A stretch of 64,000 bases of DNA from a bacterium (lineage in GTDB: Bacteria > CLD3 > SB21): the NCBI GenBank assembly GCA_008933615.1, contig WBUR01000001.1, positions 1 through 64,000 on the forward strand. The letters are read 5' to 3'. Shown one piece after another: positions 9,097 to 18,924 of the stretch. The translations under genes and the position numbers were made by a program. How positions within the stretch are numbered: the first letter of the stretch is position 1; every line of letters starts with the position of its first letter. The notes below the pieces were generated by a model, which had not been told where the DNA came from, did no database searches, and worked only from the letters and a program-made list of their open reading frames with translations.

Positions 9097-10386
9097 ATGG
9101 TCAAGAAAGCACAACTCATCTACGACGACAAGTCAATGGACTTTCCTCTCATTAACGGTACCGAAAATGAGCAGGCCGTTGACATTGCTAAATTACGCGC
9201 GCAATCCGGCCTTGTCACCATGGATCACGGATATGCCAATACGGGCGCTTGTACCAGCGCCATTACATTTTTGGATGGTGAACAGGGTATTTTACGTTAT
9301 CGCGGATACAATATTCAGGACTTGTGTGAAAACTCGAATTTTATGGAAGTCAGTTATCTGCTGATATACGGTGAACTTCCGTCGCCTTCTCAGGTGGAAG
9401 AATTCCGAAACAATATCACGCGCCATACTATGCTGCATGAATCCCTGCGCAGCCTGTATGACGCGTATCCTCGTGATGCGCATCCGATGGCGCTGTTGTC
9501 TTCCGTTGTCTGTTCGTTGTCAACGTTTTATCAGGATGCGATCGATCCCCTCAATCCGGAACACGTAAAAATTTCCATATTCCGCCTGCTCGCTAAAATT
9601 CCGACCATCGCAGCTTACTCTTATAAAAAATCGATAGGACAGCCTTTTATCTATCCGATCAATGCGTTGAGCTATTGCGCCAATTTTCTGAATATGATGT
9701 TCTCCGTACCGGCAGAACATTATGAGGTTGATCCGGATATTGAAAAGGCATTGGACCTGTTATTTATCCTTCATGCCGATCACGAACAAAATTGCTCTAC
9801 GTCGACGGTCCGAATGGTTGGCAGCAGCCATGCAAATATGTTTGCCGCCATCTCAGCCGGAATTTGCGCGCTGTGGGGCCCGCTGCACGGCGGCGCCAAC
9901 CAGGAAGTTTTGGAAATGCTCCAATTGATATACGATGACGGTAACAATGTCAAGAAATACGTCGAGAAAGCCAAGGATAAGAATTCCAACTTCCGACTGA
10001 TGGGATTTGGCCATCGGGTATACAAGAACTTTGATCCTCGCGCACAGATCATCAAAAAAACCTGTGATAAAGTTCTGTCGAAAATGGGTATCAACGATCC
10101 CCTTCTCGATATTGCGCATCAACTGGAAGAAGTTGCTTTGAAGGATCCGTATTTTATCGAAAAGAAACTATATCCGAATGTCGATTTTTACAGCGGTATT
10201 ATTTATAAAGCCATGGGATTCCCTGTAGAAATGTTTACGGTATTATTTGCCATTGGCCGTATGCCGGGCTGGATCGCACAGTGGAAAGAAATGATGGAGT
10301 CCAAAGACACGCGTATCGGCCGCCCCCGTCAGATCTATACCGGGCAAAATCAACGCAAATATGTACCGATTCACAAAAGAAGTTGA
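9097..10386 (+). CDS. gltA: citrate synthase
   Basis: Condenses acetyl-CoA with oxaloacetate to citrate, the entry step of the TCA cycle. The protein has 429 aa, the size of the hexameric type found in many Gram-negatives. The three catalytic regions are visible: GPLHGGANQEV (about residue 260), the family signature GFGHRVYKNFDPR (about 303) and the Asp segment YPNVDFYSG (about 358). The C-terminus RPRQIYTGQNQRKYVP is also typical. The ATG at 9097 is preceded by AAAGGAG at ideal spacing. A strong intrinsic terminator follows at 10439, so this is a single-gene transcript or the end of one. Confidence 0.97.
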   Translation: MVKKAQLIYDDKSMDFPLINGTENEQAVDIAKLRAQSGLVTMDHGYANTGACTSAITFLDGEQGILRYRGYNIQDLCENSNFMEVSYLLIYGELPSPSQVEEFRNNITRHTMLHESLRSLYDAYPRDAHPMALLSSVVCSLSTFYQDAIDPLNPEHVKISIFRLLAKIPTIAAYSYKKSIGQPFIYPINALSYCANFLNMMFSVPAEHYEVDPDIEKALDLLFILHADHEQNCSTSTVRMVGSSHANMFAAISAGICALWGPLHGGANQEVLEMLQLIYDDGNNVKKYVEKAKDKNSNFRLMGFGHRVYKNFDPRAQIIKKTCDKVLSKMGINDPLLDIAHQLEEVALKDPYFIEKKLYPNVDFYSGIIYKAMGFPVEMFTVLFAIGRMPGWIAQWKEMMESKDTRIGRPRQIYTGQNQRKYVPIHKRS

Positions 10387-10438
10387 TAATCCTTTTTTCA
10401 AATGTATTTGAATAAATAATCCAATGTTTTCGGTTACC

Positions 10439-10478
10439 GGGCTATTGCGGCTGTTCACCAAGGCAATAGCCCTTTTTT
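10439..10478 (+). terminator. intrinsic terminator after gltA
   Basis: A 10-bp perfect stem, GGGCTATTGC / GCAATAGCCC (10439-10448 and 10463-10472), is followed at once by TTTTTT. It sits about 50 nt after the gltA stop and separates gltA from dtd. Confidence 0.9.
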
Positions 10479-10534
10479 ATTTTGCAATTTATATCGAATT
10501 AAATATTCCTTACCATGATGAAGGTTATTAAAAA

Positions 10535-10978
10535 TTGAGAATTGTCGTACAGCGCGTAAGCCGCGCAAGCGTCACGGTTGAACGAAAAATAATTTCCAGG
10601 ATCGGAAAAGGCCTGGTATTATTGATCGGATTCAAAGAGGGTGACACAAATGACGATCTTTCATTTTGGGCAGAGAAATGCGTCAATCTCAGAATTTTTG
10701 AAGACAACGGCGGAAAGATGAACGTGTCGCTCCTGGAATCTGGAGGCGAGATTCTCGCTGTGTCACAATTCACACTTTACGGCGACGTCCGTAAAGGCCG
10801 AAGGCCCAGTTTTATTGAGGCGGCGCGGCCTGAAGCAGCGGAACCGCTGTATAACGCTTTTGTTGAATTACTTCGCGCAAAAGGCGTCAAAGTTAGTACC
10901 GGCATATTTGGCGCGATGATGGACGTAGAGCTTATCAACGCAGGACCCGTAACGATTCTGCTGGATAATGCGCCGTAG
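10535..10978 (+). CDS. dtd: D-aminoacyl-tRNA deacylase
   Basis: Hydrolyses D-amino acids (and glycine) mischarged onto tRNA. At 147 aa it has normal family length. It begins with the conserved RIVVQRV and carries the two active-site motifs SQFTLYGD (about 78-85) and NAGPVTILLD (near the C-terminus). The start codon is TTG at 10535. The two nearby ATGs at 10515 and 10518 are out of frame and stop within a few codons, and AAGG lies 10 nt upstream of the TTG. The lptD-like gene starts 30 nt downstream on the same strand. Confidence 0.95.
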   Translation: MRIVVQRVSRASVTVERKIISRIGKGLVLLIGFKEGDTNDDLSFWAEKCVNLRIFEDNGGKMNVSLLESGGEILAVSQFTLYGDVRKGRRPSFIEAARPEAAEPLYNAFVELLRAKGVKVSTGIFGAMMDVELINAGPVTILLDNAP

Positions 10979-11008
10979 TTTACATTACACGAACCACAAT
11001 TGTATTCT

Positions 11009-13624
11009 ATGACCCTGAAACCGCGATTAGTATTTTATTGTCTGGCCGTCCTTCTCGTTTCACCGCTTTTTCTTTGCGCGCAAGAAGCGGCGGTTGATTC
11101 CATATTTTCCATCGATTCAGTCATTACGGCCAAAGTTATGAAAAAGAACTTGAGGCTTGACTCATTGCGCAAAGCTGCTGCCGATACTGTCAAAACGGAC
11201 GAGGGACTGGATACATTAATTTTTTATGGGGCAGACACAACCGAAGGCACGTTGGATCAGTCGACCATAATCCTCAAAAGTAACGCGTGGGTAAAATACC
11301 GTGGGATGGAGATCAAGGCGGCCAAGATCATTATCAATCAACCGCTAAAACTCATGACCGCGGAGGCCATACCCGATTCATTGGATTCTTTAGGACAAGT
11401 CGTGCGTTACAAAGGCATACCGGAATTCAGCGAAGGAGGAGAATCTTTCACGGGAAATAAAATGGAATATAATTTAGAAACTCGGCGTGGCCGCGTCGTC
11501 ATGGGAGAAACAAAAATGCAGGACGGCATATATTATGGCGAAAATATCCGGAAGATCGGCGAGAACACCCTTTACATACGGCAGGGGCGATTCACCACCT
11601 GTGAAGAAAAAGACCCTCATTTTTTCTTTCAGTCCAAAGAGATGAAATTGATCGTCAAGGATAAGGTGGTCGCCAAGCCTGTGATATTATACATTCACGA
11701 AGTACCTATATTTGCCATACCTTTTGGCGTCTTCCCCAACCGAAGCGGACGCGCTTCCGGCATCACACCGCCTGCTTACAGCGAAACGCCAAGAGAAGGG
11801 AGGCAGATAAGAAATTTCGGATATTTCTGGGCGCCCAATGATTATTTTGACGCGCTCGGTCAGGTGGATTTTCTCGATAAAGCCGGATTCTTACTTCATG
11901 GCGGAACGCGCTACGCGAAAAGGTACAGTTACACCGGTAATTTTCAATTTTCTTATTCCTCGCTCAGTTATATTACGGGTCAAAAAAGCCGGTTATGGAA
12001 TATCGACGCGTCGCACAGCCAAACTATCACCGACAAACAGAACCTTAATGCCGATATACATTACGTGAGCAGCAAGAATTTTTATCAGAACACGAGCGTG
12101 AATCAGCAGCAAATTCTAAATCGCCAGATCCGAACGAATATAAGTTACAATAACACTCAGGACTGGGGCAGTTTTTCAGCCAATTTATCGCAATCAGAAA
12201 ATCTGGATAACGGGCAAAAAGATTTCACATTTCCGAACGTAACGATCAATAAATCCAACTCTGCTTTTTTCCCAAAGCCGGAAAAAGACAAAAATAAACC
12301 GGACACCTGGTATCAATCTATTCGTTATGGCTATTCATCTAATTTACTCGGGCGGCAATCCCAGGCAAGCAGAACGGCCGATCCCGCAAGCGCGCTGGGC
12401 ATGAATCACAACGTCGGAATAAGCGCGCCGTTTAAGATCTTAAAATATTTTAACGTGAATCCCAGCGTAAATCTTCAGGAAACGTGGTTTGACAGGCGCA
12501 GTGAAAACTTTTATTTTGATTCACTCAATCATCCCGTGAACGACACGGTTCGTTCTTTTTTTGCAAGGCACACTTTTTCTTCGAGCGTCGGGTTATCAAC
12601 AAAAATTTACGGAACGGCAAATCCAAGATTATTCGGTCTGGAAACATTTCGCCATGTGATGTCTCCCGGCGTCAGTCTTTCCTATCAGCCGGATTTTTCG
12701 ACCAGCCCGTGGGGTTATTATGAAACAGCAGTCGATACGGCAGGACGAAAAACAAAGTTTGACCGTTACGGAGGAAATATTCTATTCGGCGGGACGCCGC
12801 AAGGAAAACAACTCTCTATGGGTTTTAATTTGGGCCACACGCTTCAGGCTAAAATAAAAAACACAGAAAAAGACACCGCACTTTCTAAATCGGATAAGGA
12901 ACCGGAATTAAAAAAACTGGATCTCCTGAATTTCAATAATTCGATCAGTTACAATTTTACGGCAAAGGAATTCAAGTTATCGACGTTGACAACCTCAATT
13001 TCCGTGAGCAACGATCTTGCAAAAAACCTAAGTTTATCTATGTCAACAACGCACGATTTTTACCGCTACGACAGGAGTTTAAATCAGCGCGTCGATAGAC
13101 TTAATAAAATACCACGCCTCATTTCCGCATCAATTACCTCCGGAATCTCATTCAGCGGCGGTGAAACTACGGCTGCCGCAGCTGCGCAAACACAAACTGC
13201 AACTGACCAAAATCAAAATTATTCCACACAACCTTTCCAACAAGATTACAATCAGCGTTTTCTTCCGCAAAATAACACGTTAGCGGAAGGCGTTCCCTGG
13301 ACGTTGCGACTTGATTTTAATTATGATATCAACAAATCCAACCCTGAGATCGTCACTAAGGCATTCGGCGTTAATGCAAGTTCCAGTTTCAAAATTACGT
13401 CTAACTGGCAATTAGGGTATAATGCGCGGTACGATATATTAAACAAGAACCTGGTGAGTCAGAGTTTAACTTTTGCGCGTGACCTTCATTGCTGGCAGAT
13501 GCGTTTCGATTGGACGCCAACAGGGCCTGCGGCAGGGTATTTCTTTGTTATTCAGGTCAAGTCTGCAACTTTGCAGGATGTGAAACTTCAACGAACGGAT
13601 TACGGAAGCAGGATTTTCCAGTAG
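11009..13624 (+). CDS. lptD: LptD-like LPS-assembly outer-membrane protein
   Basis: An 871-aa secreted protein with a signal peptide (PRLVFYCLAVLLVSPLFLCA) and an N-terminal OstA/LptA-like beta-jellyroll (about residues 80-250; segments such as ILKSNAWVKYRGMEIKAAKI and MEYNLETRRGRVVMGETK). A long C-terminal region of alternating aromatic strands is typical of an LptD barrel. Such proteins insert lipopolysaccharide into the outer leaflet. The divergent FCB-type family is annotated as putative LPS-assembly protein LptD. ATG at 11009 is preferred over the TTG three codons upstream. It is convergent with uvrA, 24 nt apart, with no terminator hairpin seen between them. Confidence 0.8.
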   Translation: MTLKPRLVFYCLAVLLVSPLFLCAQEAAVDSIFSIDSVITAKVMKKNLRLDSLRKAAADTVKTDEGLDTLIFYGADTTEGTLDQSTIILKSNAWVKYRGMEIKAAKIIINQPLKLMTAEAIPDSLDSLGQVVRYKGIPEFSEGGESFTGNKMEYNLETRRGRVVMGETKMQDGIYYGENIRKIGENTLYIRQGRFTTCEEKDPHFFFQSKEMKLIVKDKVVAKPVILYIHEVPIFAIPFGVFPNRSGRASGITPPAYSETPREGRQIRNFGYFWAPNDYFDALGQVDFLDKAGFLLHGGTRYAKRYSYTGNFQFSYSSLSYITGQKSRLWNIDASHSQTITDKQNLNADIHYVSSKNFYQNTSVNQQQILNRQIRTNISYNNTQDWGSFSANLSQSENLDNGQKDFTFPNVTINKSNSAFFPKPEKDKNKPDTWYQSIRYGYSSNLLGRQSQASRTADPASALGMNHNVGISAPFKILKYFNVNPSVNLQETWFDRRSENFYFDSLNHPVNDTVRSFFARHTFSSSVGLSTKIYGTANPRLFGLETFRHVMSPGVSLSYQPDFSTSPWGYYETAVDTAGRKTKFDRYGGNILFGGTPQGKQLSMGFNLGHTLQAKIKNTEKDTALSKSDKEPELKKLDLLNFNNSISYNFTAKEFKLSTLTTSISVSNDLAKNLSLSMSTTHDFYRYDRSLNQRVDRLNKIPRLISASITSGISFSGGETTAAAAAQTQTATDQNQNYSTQPFQQDYNQRFLPQNNTLAEGVPWTLRLDFNYDINKSNPEIVTKAFGVNASSSFKITSNWQLGYNARYDILNKNLVSQSLTFARDLHCWQMRFDWTPTGPAAGYFFVIQVKSATLQDVKLQRTDYGSRIFQ

Positions 13625-13648
13625 GCGGGGCAGGCAATAATAATGGCA

Positions 13649-16390
13649 TTATAAATATTTTTTTAAATATTGACCTGTATACGATTCTTTAACTTTAACT
13701 ATTGCCTCCGGCGTACCGGCAGTAACGACGTTCCCGCCTTTGTCGCCTCCTTCAGGGCCCAAGTCAATTACGTAATCAGCGCATTTGATCACATCGAGGT
13801 TATGTTCGATCACTACAACGGAATTTCCAGACTCGATCAAGCGGTTAAAACTGGTCAGTAGTTTGTTTATATCTTCGAAATGCAAGCCTGTTGTAGGTTC
13901 GTCCATAATATATAGAACATGATCGCCTTTTTTTTCCGCCAGATGAGCGGCTAATTTAACGCGTTGCGCTTCACCGCCGGAAAGCGTAGTTCCCGACTGG
14001 CCGAGCTTTAAATACCCCAGTCCGACGTCATCTAAAACCTGCAGCTTCTTAATTATTCGTGGATAGGCCTTAAAAAAGGTAAGTCCTCCCGTCACGGACA
14101 TTTCCAATACATCGTGTATATTTTTATCGTGATAGTGGATTTCGAGTACTTCCTTTTTATAACGTTTGCCTTTGCATTCTTCGCACTCGAGATATACGTC
14201 GGCAAGAAACTGCATTTCCACCAAAATCTGGCCTGCGCCTTCACACACTTCACAACGGCCGCCGGGAACATTAAACGAAAAAGTTCCGGATTGATACCCC
14301 CGTATTTTTGAAGTCGGAAGACTGGCAAACACATCGCGGATCATGTCGAATAATTTAATATAGGTTGCCGGATTACTGCGTGGAGTTCGGCCAATGGGCT
14401 GCTGGTCTACCATTTCGACGGCATCGATATTTTTAATTCCGTTCATACTGTCGTGCGCGCCGACTTTCAATGACCATAAACCCAATTGACGCATGAGGCC
14501 TGCATACAACACATTATGAACCAGCGTGCTTTTGCCGGAACCACTGACTCCGGTTATACATACAAACATGCCGAGAGGAATAGTTATGTCAATGTTTTGT
14601 AAATTATTCTCACGCGCGCCTTTGACCTCAATAAATTTGTTATTCCCTTTGCGACGTTTTACCGGAACGGGAATAAATTTTGTTCCAGAGAGATATTGCC
14701 CGGTTAAAGATTTCTTGTCACGTAGGATCGACGCATGGCTGCCCTGAAAAATAACTTCTCCTCCGAAAAGCCCGGCCAAAGGGCCCATATCAACAATCTC
14801 ATCACACCGCTCCATAATTTCTTTATCGTGTTCCACTACAATCACCGTATTTCCTATGCTTTGCAGATTTCTTAAAATGGAGATGAGTTTGTTATTGTCT
14901 CTTGAATGCAAACCGATGCTCGGCTCGTCTAAAATATACAACGACCCGACAAGCGAAGATCCAAGAGATGTCGCAAGATTTATACGTTGGGCTTCACCTC
15001 CGGATAATGTTCCGGCCAAACGGCTGCATGTTAGATATTCCAAGCCCACATTTCTTAAATAATTGAGCCGCTTGATAATTTCCTCTAGCGCGCGCCGGCT
15101 AATTTCAAAATCAAAATCGGACAGCTTTAGGTTGGTAAAAAACTGATGCGCGTCGTTGATCGTCATATTGTGAACATCATGAACTGTTTTTTCGGCGATG
15201 GTAACACAATTCGCTTCCGGTCTTAGTCTGGATCCGCCACAGTCGGAGCAAGTGACATATCCGCGGTATTTGCTGAGAAGAACGCGAACGTGCATCTTGT
15301 ATGTCTTGGTATCAAGCCATGCAAAATACTCGCGTATGCCGTCAAAACCGTCTCCACCGTCCAGCACTTTTTGATATTGTTCTTTGGTTAATTGAAAAAC
15401 AGGAACATCCAAAGGAATATTATTTTTCCTGGCATTTTTCTCCAGTCGCGACTGAAAATCGGAATAACCGTCCGTCGTCCATGGTTTGATTGCGCCTTGC
15501 TTAAGCGTCTTGGATTTATCCGGAATGACGAGATCCATATCCACTTCAATTTTGTTGCCAAATCCCTGGCAATGCGGGCATGCACCGTACGGATTATTGA
15601 AGGAAAAGAGTTTTGGATCCGGCTCAAGAAACGCTTTGCCGCAGGTATTGCATTCAAATTTATTTGAAAAATTTAAATCCTTGTCATCCAGAATCCGGAT
15701 CGTCATCTTTCCTTGTCCATGTTGAAATGCCGTTTCCACTGAATCGGCTAAACGTGTTTTGTTTTCAGCGGAAACTGTAAGGCGGTCTATAAGAACTTCT
15801 ATTTGTTTCAGTTTGAATATTTTTTTCATAACAGTTTCGTCGCTCAGTTCAGCAATAATCCCATTCAATAAAACACGGTTAAAACCCTGCTCGTGAAGCA
15901 GCAGAACGGATTGCTCCGTTACTTTAGTGGAAAATAGAACATAAAATTTTGTTCCGACCGGATACCCAAGTACCGTCTGAACAACGCCGGTTACCGTATC
16001 CTTTCTAACAAGCGATTTGCAGTTAGAGCAGTACGTTTTCCCGATCCTGCCAAACAGCAATCGGAGATAATCATAAATTTCAGTGACGGTTCCGACAGTG
16101 GAGCGCGGGTTCTTGGCTAATGTTCTCTGTTCAATCGCCAGTGCAGGGCTGATACCTTTAATGTGATCAACCTCGGGTTTGTCCATCCGTTCCAGAAATT
16201 GCCGCGCGTAGGCAGATAACGATTCGACGTAGCGCCTCTGGCCTTCTGCATACAATGTGTCAAACGCCAACGACGACTTGCCAGATCCGCTAACGCCTGT
16301 GATCACGATAAATTTATTGCGCGGAAGTTTAAGACTGATATTCTTAAGGTTGTGCACCCGCGCGCCTTTTATTTCAATAAAATCTTCCAT
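13649..16390 (-). CDS. uvrA: excinuclease ABC subunit A
   Basis: Damage-recognition ATPase of nucleotide excision repair; it forms the UvrA2B complex. The protein has 913 aa and two full ABC modules. Walker A sequences are GVSGSGKSSLAFDTLYAEGQ (about 33) and GVSGSGKSTLVHNVLY, and signature motifs are LSGGEAQRINLA and LSGGEAQRVKLA. The zinc-binding Cys pairs are present (CNTCGKAF with CPHCQGFG; CEVCEGAG with CEECKGK). It starts 2 nt after the stop of the upstream glycosyltransferase gene and so is very probably co-transcribed with envelope genes, an unusual place for uvrA. Confidence 0.97.
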   Translation of the reverse strand: MEDFIEIKGARVHNLKNISLKLPRNKFIVITGVSGSGKSSLAFDTLYAEGQRRYVESLSAYARQFLERMDKPEVDHIKGISPALAIEQRTLAKNPRSTVGTVTEIYDYLRLLFGRIGKTYCSNCKSLVRKDTVTGVVQTVLGYPVGTKFYVLFSTKVTEQSVLLLHEQGFNRVLLNGIIAELSDETVMKKIFKLKQIEVLIDRLTVSAENKTRLADSVETAFQHGQGKMTIRILDDKDLNFSNKFECNTCGKAFLEPDPKLFSFNNPYGACPHCQGFGNKIEVDMDLVIPDKSKTLKQGAIKPWTTDGYSDFQSRLEKNARKNNIPLDVPVFQLTKEQYQKVLDGGDGFDGIREYFAWLDTKTYKMHVRVLLSKYRGYVTCSDCGGSRLRPEANCVTIAEKTVHDVHNMTINDAHQFFTNLKLSDFDFEISRRALEEIIKRLNYLRNVGLEYLTCSRLAGTLSGGEAQRINLATSLGSSLVGSLYILDEPSIGLHSRDNNKLISILRNLQSIGNTVIVVEHDKEIMERCDEIVDMGPLAGLFGGEVIFQGSHASILRDKKSLTGQYLSGTKFIPVPVKRRKGNNKFIEVKGARENNLQNIDITIPLGMFVCITGVSGSGKSTLVHNVLYAGLMRQLGLWSLKVGAHDSMNGIKNIDAVEMVDQQPIGRTPRSNPATYIKLFDMIRDVFASLPTSKIRGYQSGTFSFNVPGGRCEVCEGAGQILVEMQFLADVYLECEECKGKRYKKEVLEIHYHDKNIHDVLEMSVTGGLTFFKAYPRIIKKLQVLDDVGLGYLKLGQSGTTLSGGEAQRVKLAAHLAEKKGDHVLYIMDEPTTGLHFEDINKLLTSFNRLIESGNSVVVIEHNLDVIKCADYVIDLGPEGGDKGGNVVTAGTPEAIVKVKESYTGQYLKKYL

Positions 16391-16392
16391 GC

Positions 16393-17484
16393 CTATTTAT
16401 TAATATTCTGCTTAAGCCCGTATGCACTTTGCAAAATGGTATTCACTACTTTTTCAACGGTCACATTGTTTACGTCCGTTCCTTCCCGGATCACAGTATG
16501 CTTATTTCCGTAGGGACCTATATGCCGTTCATCTTTAGGCCCAAAAATGGCGAAAACCGGAATATCCACTGCCGTTGCTAAATGCATGATGCCGGAGTCA
16601 TTGGAAACGAAAAATCTACAGTGTTTTATCAATGCGGCTGTTTCGTGTATATTTGCCCGGCCGACAAAATTCACCGTTTTTTGTACCAATAAGGATTCAA
16701 CCCGCAGAACATCTTCTTCCTCGTCTTTTCCGCCGACAATAAGAATTTGTGCATTCCAATGCTCCTGAAAATATAACATAAGTTTTGCATAATTTTCAGA
16801 TGGCCAGCGTTTAAATGCCGCTTGAGGATTGCATCCCGGATGGAAACCGATCGTGAGTTTGTTTGCTATAAATCCCTTTTCTGCCAGCATTTCGTCTGCA
16901 TTTCGCAGGTCTTTCTCAGATAATAATAATTGCGTAGCTTCTTCGGCTTTGTTATGAGAAACACCGACGTGCTTTAATAAATCAAGATTACAAAGCAGAC
17001 GATGCCGCCCTTCAGGAATAGGCTCGATTATATTGAACAAGAAATCAAAATCACGCGAGCCTGTATGCGGAGTGCGATGCTTGATACGAAAAGGAATACC
17101 GGATAGAAAGGGAACTAGCACTTGCGAAAGCGTATTGCTCGGAATCGTTCCGATGTAAAGATCGTAACGCTGTTTCCTTAATTGACGAATCAATTTAATG
17201 AATTTAAGAAAACGGAGCTCCAACAAGAACACGCGATCGACTAATGAATAATTTTGAAATATTGATTTCGTCGGTCGGCTTACTAGTAAGTCCACTTTTG
17301 TATCTGGTTTGGCCTGTTTTAATGCTCTCACTAGTGGTTCAGCCATTAAGGCGTCGCCGATACCGGCGGAGATGTTGATAAGAACATTGCCATCTGTTTG
17401 ATTCAAATCAATATGTTGAACCCTAAACCTGACAAAATGTTTTAAGAAGTGGGTTATAAATTTATATAATAATGTTTTATGCAA
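16393..17484 (-). CDS. glycosyltransferase family 9 (heptosyltransferase-like)
   Basis: A 363-aa GT-B enzyme of the LPS core heptosyltransferase family, which transfers ADP-heptose or a related sugar on the cytoplasmic face of the inner membrane. Recognisable parts are the N-terminal INISAGIGDALMAEPLVRAL, then FHPGCNPQAAFKRWPSENYA (about 230-250), and the nucleotide-sugar motif FVSNDSGIMHLATAVDIPVF (about 305). The apparent start is TTG at 17484 without a strong ribosome-binding site, so the first residues are uncertain. Lies immediately upstream of uvrA. Substrate not determinable. Confidence 0.85.
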   Translation of the reverse strand: MHKTLLYKFITHFLKHFVRFRVQHIDLNQTDGNVLINISAGIGDALMAEPLVRALKQAKPDTKVDLLVSRPTKSIFQNYSLVDRVFLLELRFLKFIKLIRQLRKQRYDLYIGTIPSNTLSQVLVPFLSGIPFRIKHRTPHTGSRDFDFLFNIIEPIPEGRHRLLCNLDLLKHVGVSHNKAEEATQLLLSEKDLRNADEMLAEKGFIANKLTIGFHPGCNPQAAFKRWPSENYAKLMLYFQEHWNAQILIVGGKDEEEDVLRVESLLVQKTVNFVGRANIHETAALIKHCRFFVSNDSGIMHLATAVDIPVFAIFGPKDERHIGPYGNKHTVIREGTDVNNVTVEKVVNTILQSAYGLKQNINK

Positions 17485-17670
17485 TTTACCGAATCTCGTA
17501 ATACATTAGCTACATTAGTTGATTACCTTTTTTCTCATCTTTCCACCCAAAACCGTAAGCAATCAAAATAAAACACATAATCTGATTCTATTTTTATTTT
17601 TTTGGCTTACCACTGAAAGGCACTAACACCCGAATAACTTGTTTGAATATAGATTTTGACACAATGCAAA

Positions 17671-18894
17671 CTATCGAACCAATTTCACAAAAACGTCTGC
17701 GTATTCCTTCGCCGTTTTTTGAACGTCAAAATTTTCCATGACGAAAGTTTTGCCTTCTTTACATATATCTTGTGACATCCCTGGATTCTTATAGAGGGAT
17801 ATGATTAGTTCCGATAACTCTTTGACATCATTCACAACATAACCGGTCTTTCTATTTTTTATGACTTCTAGCACGCCGCCACCGTCCTGGAAAACTACTG
17901 TGGGACATCCTAGGTACACTGATTCAACAATGGCGAGACCCATCCCTTCACTATCAGATGGAAGAACAAAGACATCTAACGCATTTATGTAGTTATAAAT
18001 ATCATCTCTGAATCCCGGGAAAAGAATTTTCATTTCGATTTTGTGTTGTGCAACCTGTAAATCCAATTTATTTTTTATCGTTGCATCACCACCTCCATAA
18101 ATGACCCCTTTTATCTTGTCATACTCCCTCAGATTTCCAAGCGCCTCAATTAACCTATCCAGTCTTTTTCTCGCGTCATACCGAGCCGCGACTCCTACTA
18201 AGAAAACATCAGGCTCCAAACCTAATTCCAGACGTATCGATCCCTTTGACTTAGTTGTTTTTATCGATTCAAAGTTGACTGAATTCTTAATTAGCTTAAC
18301 TTGCTCAACCCTTAATCCGTAATAAGATATACAGAAATCACATAGGTATTGCGAAGGCGCAATCACAACATCACACCGTCGAAGGGAATGGATGAGCAGC
18401 CATTTCTTGAGAAAACGAATCAGTCGATTTTTCCATATAGAATCGCTAATTACATTAATTTTATGATTTGATTTTACGTTCTCTATGGAATCCTTCTTAA
18501 ATAATTTCTCAAAAAATATATCCTTAATTCGTTTTCGTATCACTCCGCGCGCACCCTGCAAACTAAATGTCATTATAGCTCCGCTGAGAATACCTGCTAA
18601 GTAAGCTTGCCAATTGACCCCCCAATAATTAATGATATCATAGCTTTTCATGACGCGTAAATAGTAAGGAATAGTATTTGTAACTCCGCTAGGTAGACTC
18701 ATCGTTACAATACCTTCTCTCAAACTAGCATCGTAAAAAGGTCCCTGTGCTTTGATAAAAAATACATCAAATTGGACTTCCTGATTATCCTTCAAGGACT
18801 GAGAAATCGATAGTATTTGCCGTTCCCGCCCTCCCAAGTCGCCGGAAGGAGTTATATTCAGCACTCTAACCTTTTTGGAATTTTTTTTCTTCAC
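17671..18894 (-). CDS. glycosyltransferase family 4
   Basis: A 407-aa GT-B retaining glycosyltransferase. The N-terminal half has VLNITPSGDLGGRERQILSI. The C-terminal GT1/GT4 domain has VGVAARYDARKRLDRLIEAL and the EX7E nucleotide-sugar motif DSEGMGLAIVESVYLGCPTV. The start is GTG at 18894 with GAGG eight nt upstream; an out-of-frame ATG nearby was discarded. It lies 30 nt after the epimerase gene in the exopolysaccharide block, so it likely adds a sugar to the repeat unit or lipid carrier. A 186-nt gap follows before the GT9 gene. Confidence 0.88.
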   Translation of the reverse strand: MKKKNSKKVRVLNITPSGDLGGRERQILSISQSLKDNQEVQFDVFFIKAQGPFYDASLREGIVTMSLPSGVTNTIPYYLRVMKSYDIINYWGVNWQAYLAGILSGAIMTFSLQGARGVIRKRIKDIFFEKLFKKDSIENVKSNHKINVISDSIWKNRLIRFLKKWLLIHSLRRCDVVIAPSQYLCDFCISYYGLRVEQVKLIKNSVNFESIKTTKSKGSIRLELGLEPDVFLVGVAARYDARKRLDRLIEALGNLREYDKIKGVIYGGGDATIKNKLDLQVAQHKIEMKILFPGFRDDIYNYINALDVFVLPSDSEGMGLAIVESVYLGCPTVVFQDGGGVLEVIKNRKTGYVVNDVKELSELIISLYKNPGMSQDICKEGKTFVMENFDVQKTAKEYADVFVKLVR

Positions 18895-18924
18895 GAATCA
18901 TGCCTCATCTTGCTACTTTCGAGT

